Of a DNA stretch of 64,000 nucleotides, positions 32,140 through 47,685 are shown piece after piece (the first letter of the stretch is position 1; the number at the start of each line of letters is the position of its first letter). This stretch comes from Trichoderma breve. Lineage: Eukaryota; Ascomycota; Sordariomycetes; Hypocreales; Hypocreaceae. The stretch lies in assembly GCF_028502605.1 (NCBI RefSeq), contig NC_079234.1:1550001-1614000 (forward strand), written 5' to 3'. Below the pieces are notes generated by a model. That model was not told where the DNA came from and ran no database searches. It saw nothing but the letters and a program-made list of their open reading frames with translations. The position numbers and the translations under genes were made by a program.

Positions 32140-33280
32140 CTATAGGTTCATGTTGACATCTTTTCCTTCAAGTATCGCCAGTGCTCGATCTCCCTCTTCG
32201 CTAGCAAGTTGAAATGCAATTGAAGCTCCAACACGAAGTCCTACAACGTTGTTAGCATAATGGACCCAGTAGTAGATAGGATTGTACTATTTGGCTCACC
32301 ATTGCTCCCTGCCATGAGTGCTTGCTTAATCGATTCCTGTGTATCGCCGGCAGCAAAGCATCCCGGCACACTAGTACGCAGCATCATGGAATCAGCCACT
32401 ATATCGCCCTTAGGATTAGTTTCCAGTCCCAACTGCTCAATCAAGTCCCGGCCACGAGGTTGCATTGGAGGTCGATGCAGCAACATTCCCAGCTTCGCGC
32501 GAGGACCAGTCTCAAATTCAATTGAGATCCCGTTTTCGGGACCCCAGCCGTTGTTGATGAGACGACGGACCTTGCGCTGATCGAGTTTAATACCGGTAGC
32601 CAAAACCTTCCTCAGCGCCATTTGGGTGGGCTCATCTGTTGGCACTGGCCCATTGCTGTAGATTGTAAAGTCTTTGTTGAATGGTCGAACCATCAAGGCG
32701 AAGTGGGCGTACGAAGGATCTGGGAACGTGAGCAAGCCGATGGGGAAATCTTTTTGCTCGTACCCGTCACAGAAAGGACACTGGTAACTGCAGCCGAAGT
32801 TAGCACGACGTGGGCAAGCTGGCTTTTGGGGTAAAGGTTGACGACTTGCATATGTTGAGGCCAGTTCTCTTTGTATCCCTCAATATCCGTTGGCAGAATA
32901 TCCTCAATACCTGTGGCTAGAACCAACTTGCGACCAAAATACGTATTATTTGCGCTGTCGACGGCCCGAAACCCTTTGTAGCCAGGGAGAATCTCGTCGT
33001 TCGAGACCGACACAATCTTGGTACCCTCCACGAACGACACCTGGTCCGAGTATTTATCTTTGATCTGCCCTCGTGAAATATTCCGGAATGACTGTGGAGG
33101 TATTCCATCACGAGAAATAAACGTGTGCATCTCCTTGGCACCCTCATTGCGATACTCGCGAGAGTCGAAGACGATCGAAGTTCGGCAAACGCGAGCCAGA
33201 GTCAGCGCCGTCGACAGGCCGGCCGGGCCACCGCCGACAATGAGAGCATCGTAGATGACGGGAGGTGTGCGAAACATCAT
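32140..33280 (-). CDS. gliT: ETP dithiol oxidase, thioredoxin-reductase-like (GliT type)
   Basis: FAD enzyme that closes the disulfide of epidithiodiketopiperazines and gives self-protection (known for GliT). Three exons: 33280-32850, 32787-32300, 32240-32140; 339 residues, close to GliT's usual ~334. FAD-binding VGGGPAG is at 15-21, the redox motif CPFC at Cys147/Cys150, and the second FAD motif GCFAAGD near residue 282. Continuity through [11 protein letters not shown] requires a GC donor (GCAAGT) for the first intron, 32849-32788; a GT donor at 32845 would break the frame. The frame is open upstream to an ATG at 33412, which would add a 44-residue hydrophobic leader. I chose 33280 (MMFRTPP) because it gives the family length, but the long form could be real. 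A perfect TCGGN3CCGA site lies at 33522. Confidence 0.9.
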
Positions 33281-33521
33281 ATTGTCGGGTTGAAAATCGT
33301 AAGATAATGGGTATTGCTGACTATGACTGAGATGTCCAAAGTTGAGAATAAGGACGAGGGAGAGCTTCCAGATCATGACCTGGATAAGAGAGATGAGCAG
33401 GCAGAACAGCATCTGCAGTCAAGTTGAAGGAAGTAGTGAAGTGAAGTAAGACAAAGTTCAAACGAAAGCACGATGAGCGAATCGTGATCAACTGGTGAAA
33501 CAATAAGCAAGAGAGTCCATG

Positions 33522-33532
33522 TCGGCTGCCGA
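33522..33532. promoter_or_regulatory. Perfect TCGGN3CCGA site (TCGGCTGCCGA)
   Basis: Palindromic site matching the consensus reported for GliZ and compatible with the AflR-type TCGN5CGA. It is 242 bp before the chosen gliT start (110 bp before the longer alternative). Confidence 0.65.
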
Positions 33533-34050
33533 CCTTGATAGATTAGAAGTTATGTGGGGTGGGAAGATAAAAGTCTCCGGAAACTTGGCGGATTCAAACA
33601 ATTCTGCCAATTGGCAAGAGGGATTATAGTGACTTACATGTATTCATTAATAAATTCAAGTAGCTGTACGAGGCTAATATTTACAGTGATTGTGCAGCCA
33701 ATCGCCTCCAAACGCGTTTGTGAATGTGCGTGTGCTTGTGTCACTCAAAACCCTCGAGTCACTGCGCCTGCACCAACGCGAGTCGGAGGCTTGATTCACT
33801 CACCTAGCGTATTAACAATGCACAAGTGTGCGATATCTGTAGAGAATATGGGGAGTAATATACAAGAGTTTAAAATAAATGATTCATGTATTGGGGGAAC
33901 AGCAAAGTCTTGACGTGAATAAGGCAAGGTTGCGTCCCTTCTATCACATGTCGTCAAATCGGAATAGTGGCTAAGCATTGAAATAATCCGAGATATCACC
34001 ATGCTTCTAACTGATATTAATATGCAAAATTTAATGCAATTGTAAGCACA

Positions 34051-34081
34051 TCGGTTTCCGTCTCAAAAAATCGGCAACCGT
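34051..34081. promoter_or_regulatory. Paired CGGN3CCG sites before the P450 gene
   Basis: TCGGTTTCCGT (34051-34061) and TCGGCAACCGT (34071-34081) each differ from TCGGN3CCGA at one end base. They start exactly 20 bp apart, about 140-165 bp before the proposed ATG at 34218. Confidence 0.5.
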
Positions 34082-34217
34082 GTATCGCTATAGCTGCCGA
34101 ATATGTGCGTATGAACGAGATTAAGAAGAGCCAGTCAGGACTTCGTCGTTTAACGCAAGTTGAAGCAGACAGAATTTAAAGTTTATTACAGCAAAATTAC
34201 AAGAATAAAAAGGCGAT

Positions 34218-35928
34218 ATGGAAACATCTTTGGTGATAAAGATAGCAATCATATCTCCATTGGTTGGTAAACACCACATCCTTGAACAAATCTTGCTGTG
34301 TGCATGGCTAAGCTAGATTGACAAGTAGATATGGCTCGCGTACAAACTATGGGCGCGCGATCCGCGCATGAAAAGCCTTCCGCCAGGTCCCAAAGGGCTC
34401 CCCATCATTGGCAATATGCTTGATATGGCAGATACCGACAAGATGATGACCTTGGCGAAGCAGTGGGCGGACGAATACGGCGATGTGTTTTACACCAAAG
34501 TAGGTCTGCAGCACTTCATATGGCTTTCATCACCCACTGCCGTCAAAGATCTCATGGACAAACGGGGAGCTATTTACTCTTCTCGAGCGGCAAGCCCCAT
34601 GATCAACATGGTTTCCAACGAGGAGCGCCTCAACTTTCTTCCCTATGGCGAAAAGTGGCGCACTCTCAGAAACATCCTCCACTCGGCGCTCAACTTGGAG
34701 ACAACTTCGACGTACAAGCCCGTACAAGATTTTGAGTCAAAACAGGCCGTTTGGGAAATATTGCATGCAAAAGATGACACCGAGTTTAGCGACATCAACC
34801 GCAGATACTCGACCAGCACCATCATGACCATCACCTATGGACAGCCTGTGCCCAGTCTCAGCGACCCTCTATACCAAGACATTCTCAAAATCGTCCGTCA
34901 CTTCTCACTCGCCACAGCGCCTGGCGGCTGGATGATTGACACGCTGCCCATGCTTGCAGACATCGTCCCAGAGTTTCTCCTACAAAACTGGAAGACGGTG
35001 GCCAGACAATGGTACAAGGAAGACTCGCAAATATACCTCCGCATGTATCACACACTCATGGATAAGGTCAAAAATGGCACAGCTCCGGATTGTTTCTTGA
35101 AAGACTTTGCGCGCGAAAAGTTGGAAAAGAGCCTCATCTCCGACGTCACCGCGGCGTTTGCTGCGGGAGCGTTGATCGAGGCCGGAAGCGATGCAACGAC
35201 AACAGCTCTCAACAATGTCATATTGGCTTGTCTACTTTATCCTGAAATTGTTGCGGGAGCTCATGAGGAGCTTGATCGAGTAGTGGGAAGTGATCGCATG
35301 CCTGATTTTAACGACGAGCCGAATTTACCGTACATTCGCGGCATTGCAAAAGAAACGCTCAGATGGCGCGCTTCTACTAAAATTGGGACATGCCATTCGA
35401 CTACCCAGGATGATTGGTATAAGGGCCATTTTATTCCTAAGGGCGCCGTAATTGTTCTTAATTGGTGGTGAGTATCTCATCTGGGAGTGATTAGAGTACC
35501 TAAGATATCTCATATCCGTCAACTGACACTACGGCATTTATAGGGCCATCCACATGGACGAAACTCGATGGAAAGATCCCCAGCGCTTTGACCCGACACG
35601 CTACCTCGACGACTCTCTAACAGAAGCAGAATCCATGTCCCAGGCCGATGCCAACCAGCGAGACCACTTCACGTTCGGTGCCGGCCGTCGTAATTGTCCC
35701 GGCGTCCACATCGCCCACAACTCCCTCTTCATCAACATTGCCCGTCTATTCTGGGCCTTTAACATCCGCAAATCCACCGACGAGAATGGCAATCCTATTG
35801 AGCCTTCTACTGCAGCGCAGCCGGGATTTTTGCTAACACCGGTCAAGTTTCCTGCTAGATTCGAAGTGAGAAGCGAGAAGCACGCAGCCATCATTGAGCA
35901 GACCTGGTCGGAGGCGCAAAAGCATTGA
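34218..35928 (+). CDS. Cytochrome P450 monooxygenase, ETP cluster tailoring
   Basis: Haem monooxygenase. Three exons: 34218-34262, 34329-35467, 35544-35928 (522 residues). The plain ORF begins at MKSLPPGPKG (34368), which lacks a membrane anchor. A 15-codon first exon joined over a 66-bp intron (donor GTTGGT, acceptor GTAG) supplies a normal ER anchor: METSLVIKIAIISPL, then IWLAYKLWARDPR before the Pro-rich hinge. I-helix: EAGSDATTTAL (Asp-Ala-Thr). ExxR: ETLR. The haem loop FTFGAGRRNCPGVH has its ligand at Cys446. The class with FGAGRRxCPG is common among O-demethylating and hydroxylating fungal P450s. It is transcribed towards the O-methyltransferase, 370 bp away, and divergently from the gliT-like gene. 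The substrate is probably the diketopiperazine core (inferred). The first exon is plausible but unproven. Confidence 0.88.
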
Positions 35929-36297
35929 ATTGTCTGGCTGGAACAAAAAGCAAATGCGTGTGCGTGTTGCTGGGTGATTGGTCTAAGGCGCATATCCCTG
36001 TGAGAAGCTGAAAACACGGATCCAATGAGAGCCATACGAGGCTGCAAGGGGGCTCTCTTCCTTTTTCTCAGCCTTCGGGTTCTATTACCGCATGTATGTA
36101 TAGATGCCCAGTCTATGGATCTATGAAAATATATGCCACTGGTCGGAAGCCGGTTATGTGATCAAAGTCCGGGTATAAATAAATACACATGCCTAAGACA
36201 ATCCCATAATGCGCTATCCCAACGTAAACCACAAACAATATCAATCTTATTCATTGTACAAAAAGTGTAAACGTTTTGAAAAGAAAATAAAGATACA
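35929..36297. promoter_or_regulatory. Promoter of the O-methyltransferase gene
   Basis: Contains CGGAAGCCG (a CGGN3CCG site, 36144-36152, within TCGGAAGCCGG) and a TATA-like GTATAAATAAA (about 36173-36183), 29 bp apart and 115-155 bp before the ATG. Confidence 0.55.
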
Positions 36298-37617
36298 ATG
36301 GCTACTCTTGAAGAGTTCTTAGCACAGTTCAACCGCGTTCTCGAAGATGCCACTACAAATCTCCAAGGGCCACTCAACGATGAGCGTATCAAGACTCTCC
36401 AGACCACCGAATCTCTCCCAGCTAATAACAAGAAGCTGTGGGAGCTCTTATCTCGGACGGTCAATATGGCCGATCAAATTGTGCAGCTCCTTCAGCCTCC
36501 AGCCATCAGGCTCGCAGAGACCTATCTTGGTACGCCGGAGTAAAGTCGTCTCACCACCATATTAGGACAAAGACTCTAATACGTTCAATCTACAACAGCC
36601 TATCTAGACACGAAAGCGCTTTTTTCCGTTGTATCTCATAACATTCCAGACCTCTTATCTTCCGGCCCTCTCAAAGCTTCGGTCCTCGCTCAACAAAGCA
36701 ACCTCCAACCTCTCCGTCTCAAGCAAGTCATGCGCGTGCTTCACAACAACGGCATATTCGACTACGAGCATACCACAGACACATACTCCAACAACGCCGC
36801 TTCCGTCCTTCTCCAAAAAGACCACTGGACACAATGGCACCGCTGGGTAAGCCTCTATGGCGATGAATTCTACGACGCGGCCAAAGGCATCCCCGAAGCC
36901 ATCAAAGAAGGGGAAACCCGCAGCGCCGCTCAAATCACATACGCAACCGACAAAAGCATATTCACCTATTTCGCCGAAAAGGGCCTCCAAGAGAAATTCC
37001 ACAAGGCCCTCGGCGCAGGTGCTGTAGCGCAAGCTCCCGGAATGCTGGCTGATTACAACTGGAAGGAATTGGGCGATGCCGTCGTCTGTGACATTGGTGG
37101 CGGCGGAGGCGACTTCATCACGGCTCTGCTACGAGATAATCCCCCCATGAGAGGCGCTCTTCTTGAAATACAGCCTATTGTTGAGATGGTGAAGCCAAAG
37201 TACAGCAGTCCCGACGGCGTATTTGCAGACGTTGCGGATCGCATGACTGAACTGCATGCCGGAGACTTTCTTACCAAAATCCCCTCTTATGAAGTGTACA
37301 CGATGAAATGGTGTCTTCACAATTGGACAGACTCGGATGTCGTGAAAATCTTGTCCAATGTCCGCCGTTCCATCAAAATCACACATCGCTCGAGAATGGT
37401 TGTCATCGAGTCAGTGCTTGTAGAGGGTCGGAGTTCGCGCGTCTGGAGATTTGGGGATCTTACCATGATGTCTACTGCCAATGGACTGGAGCGCACAGAG
37501 AGTGAATGGATCAAACTCGCTAGACAGGCTGGCTGGGTTGTCAAGGGGATAACGCCTTTGCGGCACGCCTGGGCTGCGGCCATTGACTTGAGGCCCTTCT
37601 TCACTGTGTCCATATAG
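36298..37617 (+). CDS. gliM: SAM-dependent O-methyltransferase (GliM/SirM-like)
   Basis: Class I methyltransferase of the plant/fungal O-methyltransferase family (PF00891). Two exons, 36298-36529 and 36599-37617 (416 residues); the join restores LAETYLAYLDTKALFSVV. It has an N-terminal dimerisation/winged-helix part (LRLKQVMRVLHNNGIF), then SAM motif I VCDIGGGGGDF, an acidic residue after LLEIQPIVE, DFLTKIPSYEVYTMKWCLHNW (the catalytic His in the HNW position) and the C-terminal MVVIESVLVEG. In gliotoxin and sirodesmin clusters this gene type methylates hydroxyl groups on the core, but its exact role in those pathways is less settled than that of the core genes. It is co-directional with the P450 upstream and probably co-regulated through the CGGN3CCG site. 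The assignment as the cluster O-methyltransferase is firm; one-to-one orthology with gliM is not. Confidence 0.85.
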
Positions 37618-38052
37618 TGTCCATGCTATCTACAAGCAATTATCAATGTTCTAGTCTATAGTACCTAGAAATGGCCTGATGTTCATTCTAATGCATACAT
37701 GAGTCAATTCATACTCTCCAACTCTCTTTGTGTCCTGACTTATAGCCTTTAGAGTATGGTATTTTGCCTTTTCATCCACATAAATAAACAAGCAGTCAAG
37801 ATACGACATCGTAAGGAATATTCCAATCAGCTCAAGAAACATCGCAGTGAATACCGGAGTTATCAGCTGAATTAAAGTACTAATAAAGTATTAATAACAT
37901 GGCTTCTGTATGGCCACTGTCTGGATATACTCCCAGCCTATTGCATCTATTATGTATGGCCCGGGTGACAGAAAAAGAGAAACAAAAGACCGAGATTTCC
38001 CGCATCTGCAACTATCGCAGCGCATTATTAATCATCACATAAACTTCCATTC
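37618..38052. other. Convergent intergenic region
   Basis: Spacer between the methyltransferase and the ABC transporter, which end towards each other. AT-rich; no feature supported. Confidence 0.6.
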
Positions 38053-42481
<4,429 letters not shown>

Positions 42482-43730
42482 CGCGATGGTCGATAAAGGA
42501 GATCTCGGGTGGAAATATTCTGTGAGGGCCGAGAGAAAAGAGTGTTTTTTTCCTGAGGGAAATGCGTAAATATGCCGCGTCAAAAGTGGCGAGAGTTTGG
42601 AGATGCGGCCAGGTGACGAGAAGGAGAAATAGATACCTAGGTGCGTCGATGTTTTTGTTTGGAAGAAGAGGGAAGAATTGGGCGGATCCTGTATCAAACA
42701 GTTACGCTCGGGTACTTTTCCGTTTGTACCTGATAGCACTAATCTCTGAAATGCTCCTGCACTGAGCCAGTTGGCAGTACTTTGAGCTGTGTCACTCGTG
42801 TTAACAGGTATCAGGTAGTGGCAGCTGTATGGCGGCTGTGCAAACGGCCGTCACCTCCAAGGCGAAAAGACGCGGCATAGGAGAATATCAAGGCGCAATA
42901 CTGATAGAAGATTACAGGTACTACAGGTTACAGGGCATACGGCGTAGAGGAAATGAGGAAGCGAGACAAGATGGCGTGTGCTACGCGTGTTTTCGTATCA
43001 AGTGCAGCACCTGTGGCATGGCTTTGACCAGCTCTAGAAATGTTTGGTTAATTTCACTCGTGTCTCCAGGGCGTTACTACAACTGGGCATGTCCTACCTG
43101 TTGGTCCTATCAAGGTTCTAGGGATAGTAGCATGAGCACATGTTAGACTCTGTAGTGATACAGGCCCTTACTCAATCCAACAAGCTGTACGACCAAGGTG
43201 TAATTGTGAGTTGAGGCACTGTTGTTACGTCGAGATAGCTACAGGGACGAGAGTAAATTTTAGCAATTGCAACTATAGCTGCTATAAACTATTGCTCTTC
43301 TGACGATCCGAATCTCTGCTTCCACTGGCTAATCATTCACCTCAAGGCCATTCAGCTGAAATAAAGCGATACGCGTAGTCATGGAAGCTAATTGATATCC
43401 AAGACATGATGTTTCCAGTAGCGGCAAAAACAAAAGTGGCTGATCCTGACCCCTGGCCAAAGCTAAAAGTTACCGATTGGCTGATCCGAACAATGAACAT
43501 GGAACTACCTTAGTTTCCGACAGCTACCAACAATGCGCAACTGATGTCATTTCTTTCCCGTTCCTCAATGTGCCCCGTGCTGAGCTGAAGTCCATTATGG
43601 TGGCCTCTTGGGAGTCATTGCGTAAACATGAACAGACGACGGGATGTCACAGGTGATACCCAGCGTCAGTGGCAGAGATACAAAGCCGATAGCCCGGATT
43701 AAGTGGCCAGTAATGCGTCCATCGTGATGC
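42482..43730. other. Intergenic region with a Cys-rich ORF
   Basis: Promoter of the ABC transporter and 3' flank of the next P450. It contains a 105-residue plus-strand ORF at 42829-43146 with CxxC pairs (CYACFRIKCSTC and CPTC) that loosely resembles a zinc ribbon, but it has no neighbours that complete a known domain; I do not call it a gene. No perfect cluster motif was seen. Confidence 0.45.
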
Positions 43731-45681
43731 TTACTCGTGCGTCTTTGCCTCATTCCTCAACTTCAGCACAATTTTGGCATAATATGATGGGAGTACCTGG
43801 CCTGGCATCACAATGTTATCCGGCTTCGCTCTTTTGTCACCTTCAAACAGAGCATCGTATCGCATCAGTAGCTTGGCAAAAATAATCTGAGTCATTCGAA
43901 CACCAAGATAGCGGCCAGGACACATTTGCGACCCGTATCCATAGGCTAGAAATGTATTACTTGCAGTCGTGGCCTTTGTAGTGGCAGTGTTGGTCGTCTC
44001 GTCATAAAAGCGATAGGGATCAAACTCATGTGCCTTCGGATAGTTGTCTTCGTCTCTGTGGATCATCCAGGACGGCGACGTGATGATGTTTCCAGGTCGT
44101 AGAGCAAGGCCAGACTTTAGCTGAAACGGTTTAAGCACCGAACGCGTGACACTGACTGAACGATTGTTAGCTGAGACCATGTTCAAAATTTCCCGAGCGC
44201 CTTCAAGGAGCTTCTGGTGACTCATACGGAAACTCACATAGTGTTGGACCATTGACACGGAGAGTTTCCCGCGTGAAGCTTTCCAGGCGAGGAAGAGAGC
44301 TCATCATCTGCACAGACCATTCACCGTTGTTATTCGCAAGTGCTGTGGAAATCTCAGCTCTCAAAGCTTCCGTAAGCTTTTCATCCCGAATAGACTCATA
44401 GAGAAGTTGAGTGACGAGGCATACAACCGGACCTGCGCTGTCAAAGGCTGTAAAAATGACTTCATCAGAAAATATGTCGATCTGTCGCTTTTCTTCCTCT
44501 TCGCTCATAGCCGTAGCATCGCGTTTGATCATGCCCCGCTCTTCTTTCAGATCGAGCATCGCTCCGAGCAATGTGTATTCCTCATCCGATCGTCCAATCG
44601 TGCGCCAAATCTGAATTGTTCGTTGGATTTCAGGAATGATGAAAAACTTCAACTTTTTAATCACTTTCCGGACCCTGGAGCCAGCAGGCGATAAATACCA
44701 AAACATCTTCCGGAGCGGGGCGGGAACCCAAAAGTACTGGTGAACAAAACCTGGCACATTGAGACAGTAATCTTCGATGTAGCTCATGTACTCTGGATTA
44801 CTCGCGAAATGAGGCCCAATGAGGAATGACGCCGCAACCGTATGCACCAGATGCCAAAGTTCGAGAAATCCGGCGAACGGTTCCTGACCTACAGTTCGTT
44901 AGCAAAATGATTCTCCTCCTTCTAGAAAATATTGGTAGTTTACTTTTGGCGAGAGAGTCAAAAACTTTCGGGATGGACTCATCACTTTGCAAAACAACTA
45001 AATTATGCAATGAATCTATTATTGTAAGCCAACTGTATTGCTTTCTTTATCACCAGGCACACGTACTCATATTTTTGTTTACTGATTGCCGGACAGCGTC
45101 GACGTGTGCACGACCAAGGATATTGGTGTGTAGTTTAAAGTGATAACTCTGCAATCGTCAATCGTGCCAATCTTCTTCAGATTTTACAGTGGAAATAGCT
45201 TACATCTTCGACAGCCTGTAAGAAGCTCATCTGACTTATATCCGCGTTTTTCACCTCATCGCATGCTCCCGGAGGAAGCACAAGGATGAAATCGTCATGT
45301 TGGCCCCAATACGCCCATGGTTTCAACTTTTTGCTGAACTACTCACGATCAGCTGCATTCACATTAATTCCATGCCATTGTATGATGACATCTTACCGTA
45401 TCGTAACCGCGTTGGAGAACACCGTTCAAGTTTGACTCATTTTCAGTCCAACGAAGCCGCTTCCATAGATATGGCGCATCGCCTACAACGGGAATATTCC
45501 CAAGTCGCTTTCGCTGTTTTTGGTAATTGAGCCAGTCAAAGAATAATATCAGTAGAATTGAAGAACCAACGACAACGGCTGTAGCAGCCACTGTGCTTTC
45601 TACAGCGCGTTGTAGAATGGACCGCAAAATAGTCGTTTCCATACTCAACAGGTCGTTCTGCCACATTGTGAAGGCCTCCAT
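43731..45681 (-). CDS. Cytochrome P450 (CYP7/8-like haem loop), ETP cluster tailoring
   Basis: Membrane-bound haem monooxygenase of 543 residues. Six exons: 45681-45397, 45338-45204, 45148-45067, 44997-44944, 44888-44238, 44155-43731, all in frame. One N-terminal transmembrane helix at about 28-50 (TVAATAVVVGSSILLILFF). The I-helix region is FDSAGPVVCLVTQLL, which lacks the usual acidic-Thr pair; this is a feature of the CYP7/8-like fungal group and may mean an unusual oxygen-activation step. ExxR: ETLR. The haem loop YGYGSQMCPGRYLG has its ligand at Cys481. The position between the exporter and the regulator fits a tailoring P450 comparable to gliF or sir/ver P450s, but I could not decide which. 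A perfect TCGGTCACCGA lies 86 bp upstream, so it should share the cluster's control. Confidence 0.88.
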
Positions 45682-46191
45682 GAAAGGTACTGGGGGAATG
45701 ATCTAGTAGTACATCTGGATTTTTTTTTTAAAGAAGCTAAACATGCAGGTAGTCATATTTGAGTATTCGGTCACCGAAAATGCGCGTCAAACAGCGCAGC
45801 TTGAGCAGATGCTCATTTGGCCACCCCATTCATGTCGCACGTAACCCGCCGCCCGCTACCCTGGAATTGTCGCCCATGGTTGAAACCACCCACCAAATCG
45901 TAAGAAATTCTGAGAATGGATGCCATGATACTGTTGAAATCGTGATGAGGAACATTAATGAAGCCCCTTTTTTCAACCTTAATCGTTCTGGGTGGGCATC
46001 AAAGCGTAATTGTAATTATAGATACTCAGAACGATAACTGGTACCGTTCACACAAAAGCCACAGAACCCCAATTTATCGAATAGCACATGTATATAGGTA
46101 CACGAAAATGATCTCAAAATGCCCCAATATCACGCAATCATGGAACGGTTAGTCATAATTGTAGTTTACTTAATGATGATTGACAGAGTAT
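45682..46191. promoter_or_regulatory. P450 promoter and 3' flank of the regulator gene
   Basis: Holds the palindrome TTCGGTCACCGAA centred on 45772. Short ORFs at 45759-46152 are not supported. Confidence 0.5.
45767..45777. promoter_or_regulatory. Perfect TCGGN3CCGA site (TCGGTCACCGA)
   Basis: Lies 86 bp before the P450 start at 45681, with the palindrome extended by one base on each side (TTCGGTCACCGAA). Confidence 0.65.
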
Positions 46192-47685
46192 CTAAGCCTG
46201 TCTCGCATTCCACAGCTCAATCCATCCCATGATAGTTCGCAAGCCCCGTGATATATCGCCCAGTAGCGAAGATGCCGACTTTGAGAAACTATCTTGCTTC
46301 TTTCCAGTTACCAGTCTTTCCCGCTCTTCGATTAATGCCACCAATCTATGAAATCGAGCTTGTAACGCCTTCCGAAGAAACCTAAACCGTACTCGTGAGG
46401 GAACCTTGAAGTGACCTATGCAAAGGGCAATGCCGTCATTTGAGCTGTCTGGCATTGACTTTGGTCTCGTCACAAACTCGCTGCGAGCAGTCTTCTGCAG
46501 AATATCGAGCATCATGCGCACACTAACCAACGCCAATAAATGCAAGATACTGTCAAGTCGGCAGTTTTTACATTTGTGGAGATGAGCAAGCGATTCTTCC
46601 ACCTCCTTCTCTAGCATTAACACACAATCTATTGGCATGAAGCTTGAGCTCTGTTGCTCTAGCTTTAGACTTGCAATGCGTTTCGAAACGGTCTCCATGC
46701 AGTCGCATTGGATTTGAACCAAGGTGACTTGCGTTGTACGCCAGGACAATTCAGAGCTGCTTTCACGACTGGCATGAAGGTTCAATGATGAGTCGCTGGG
46801 CTGCGAGGTATTTGATGGCGATTCTGAGCCCTCTTCTCGAGGAGAACAACTCGCATCTTGAAATGAGATTGATGAATAGTGTAGCAGCTCATTTGCTTGA
46901 TCCTTGTTGTCAGAAGCCAACATGGAATTGTTCCCCGATGTTGTGATTGAGTGCTGGCACATGCATGGCTCTCGTACTAAGGACGACTCGGGTTCTTGCA
47001 TCGATAGCGAATCATTTACATCTGATTTTGCGTTTATATCTGGCAAGGCAAACGATAGCATGTCATGAGGATCAAAAAATCCTACAGGAATCGCCGATGC
47101 AGAGGCTTGGGGTTGAAGGGAGCTCGAGATATCGTCCAAAAATGAAGGCATTCCATCAAATGCAGTTATTTCAACAAGCTCCATCGGAGATTCTGTTGAT
47201 AAGAACTCTATCGTTTCATTCTCCGGTTGCGGCGTCTGATTGAGCTTGTTGATGGTTTCTGTTTCGTTAAGTTGCCCTAGGTCACCTAGCAAAGGCACCC
47301 AAGCGTCGGGTATTTGTCTAGGCGTAGATGCTGGAGGATCGCTCGGCTCAGCCTCCACAGCGGAAGACTCAGCTAAGTGTGTTGCAGGCTCAGCATCTTC
47401 AATCTCAATTTCCGGAGTGGCAGGCTTTGGGATCTCTGTCTCGTTGGGCTCTGTGCTAGTTGGCAGCCTACGACCAGACTCATCATCCGCGACGACTTTC
47501 TTCGCTCTCGGACGACCCATTCGACGCGACAGGCTGTACACACAGTCCACTCTGTGCACAGAGCATCGGCGACAGGATGGCTTTTCATGACCGCATTTGA
47601 CCTTTGCCGTTTGGCAGTTGTCGCATGAGGTCCTGTATTTCGGGGGTTTCCCTCTCTGTCGGACTCCTCCATCGGTACCAGCCAT
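46192..47685 (-). CDS. gliZ: Zn2Cys6 AflR-type pathway regulator (GliZ type)
   Basis: Nuclear activator, 497 residues in one exon. The binuclear zinc cluster has Cys21, 24, 31, 38, 41 and 48 (C-x2-C-x6-C-x6-C-x2-C-x6-C) in RTSCDNCQTAKVKCGHEKPS, followed by a basic linker (RRMGRPRAKKV), which is a likely nuclear localisation signal. The middle is acidic and Ser/Pro/Glu-rich, a typical activation region. The C-terminal part has the AflR-family pattern: QCDC near residue 325, then HKCKNC, ILHLLALVSVRMML, and RFHRLVALIEERERLV. This is the layout of GliZ, SirZ and AflR, which control secondary-metabolite clusters. AflR sites are TCGN5CGA and GliZ sites TCGGN3CCGA; both types occur in this cluster's promoters. 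The symbol is by type and context. Confidence 0.88.
   Translation of the reverse strand: MAGTDGGVRQRGKPPKYRTSCDNCQTAKVKCGHEKPSCRRCSVHRVDCVYSLSRRMGRPRAKKVVADDESGRRLPTSTEPNETEIPKPATPEIEIEDAEPATHLAESSAVEAEPSDPPASTPRQIPDAWVPLLGDLGQLNETETINKLNQTPQPENETIEFLSTESPMELVEITAFDGMPSFLDDISSSLQPQASASAIPVGFFDPHDMLSFALPDINAKSDVNDSLSMQEPESSLVREPCMCQHSITTSGNNSMLASDNKDQANELLHYSSISFQDASCSPREEGSESPSNTSQPSDSSLNLHASRESSSELSWRTTQVTLVQIQCDCMETVSKRIASLKLEQQSSSFMPIDCVLMLEKEVEESLAHLHKCKNCRLDSILHLLALVSVRMMLDILQKTARSEFVTRPKSMPDSSNDGIALCIGHFKVPSRVRFRFLRKALQARFHRLVALIEERERLVTGKKQDSFSKSASSLLGDISRGLRTIMGWIELWNARQA

Larger units (their letters stand above)
33281..34217. promoter_or_regulatory. Divergent promoter region, gliT-like gene and P450
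   Basis: Shared upstream region of two divergent cluster genes. It holds a perfect TCGGN3CCGA at 33522-33532 on the gliT side and two CGGN3CCG sites 20 bp apart (34051-34061 and 34071-34081) on the P450 side. ORFs inside it are not supported. Confidence 0.6.

Noticed and set aside
33281..33412. 44-residue hydrophobic N-terminal extension of the gliT-like protein
   Set aside because: It is open in frame but would make the enzyme longer than the family and put a leader before a normal FAD-binding start; not excluded, only not preferred.
36655..37032. Antisense ORF of 125 residues over the methyltransferase
   Set aside because: It is a shadow of the real coding strand, low in complexity and without its own motifs.
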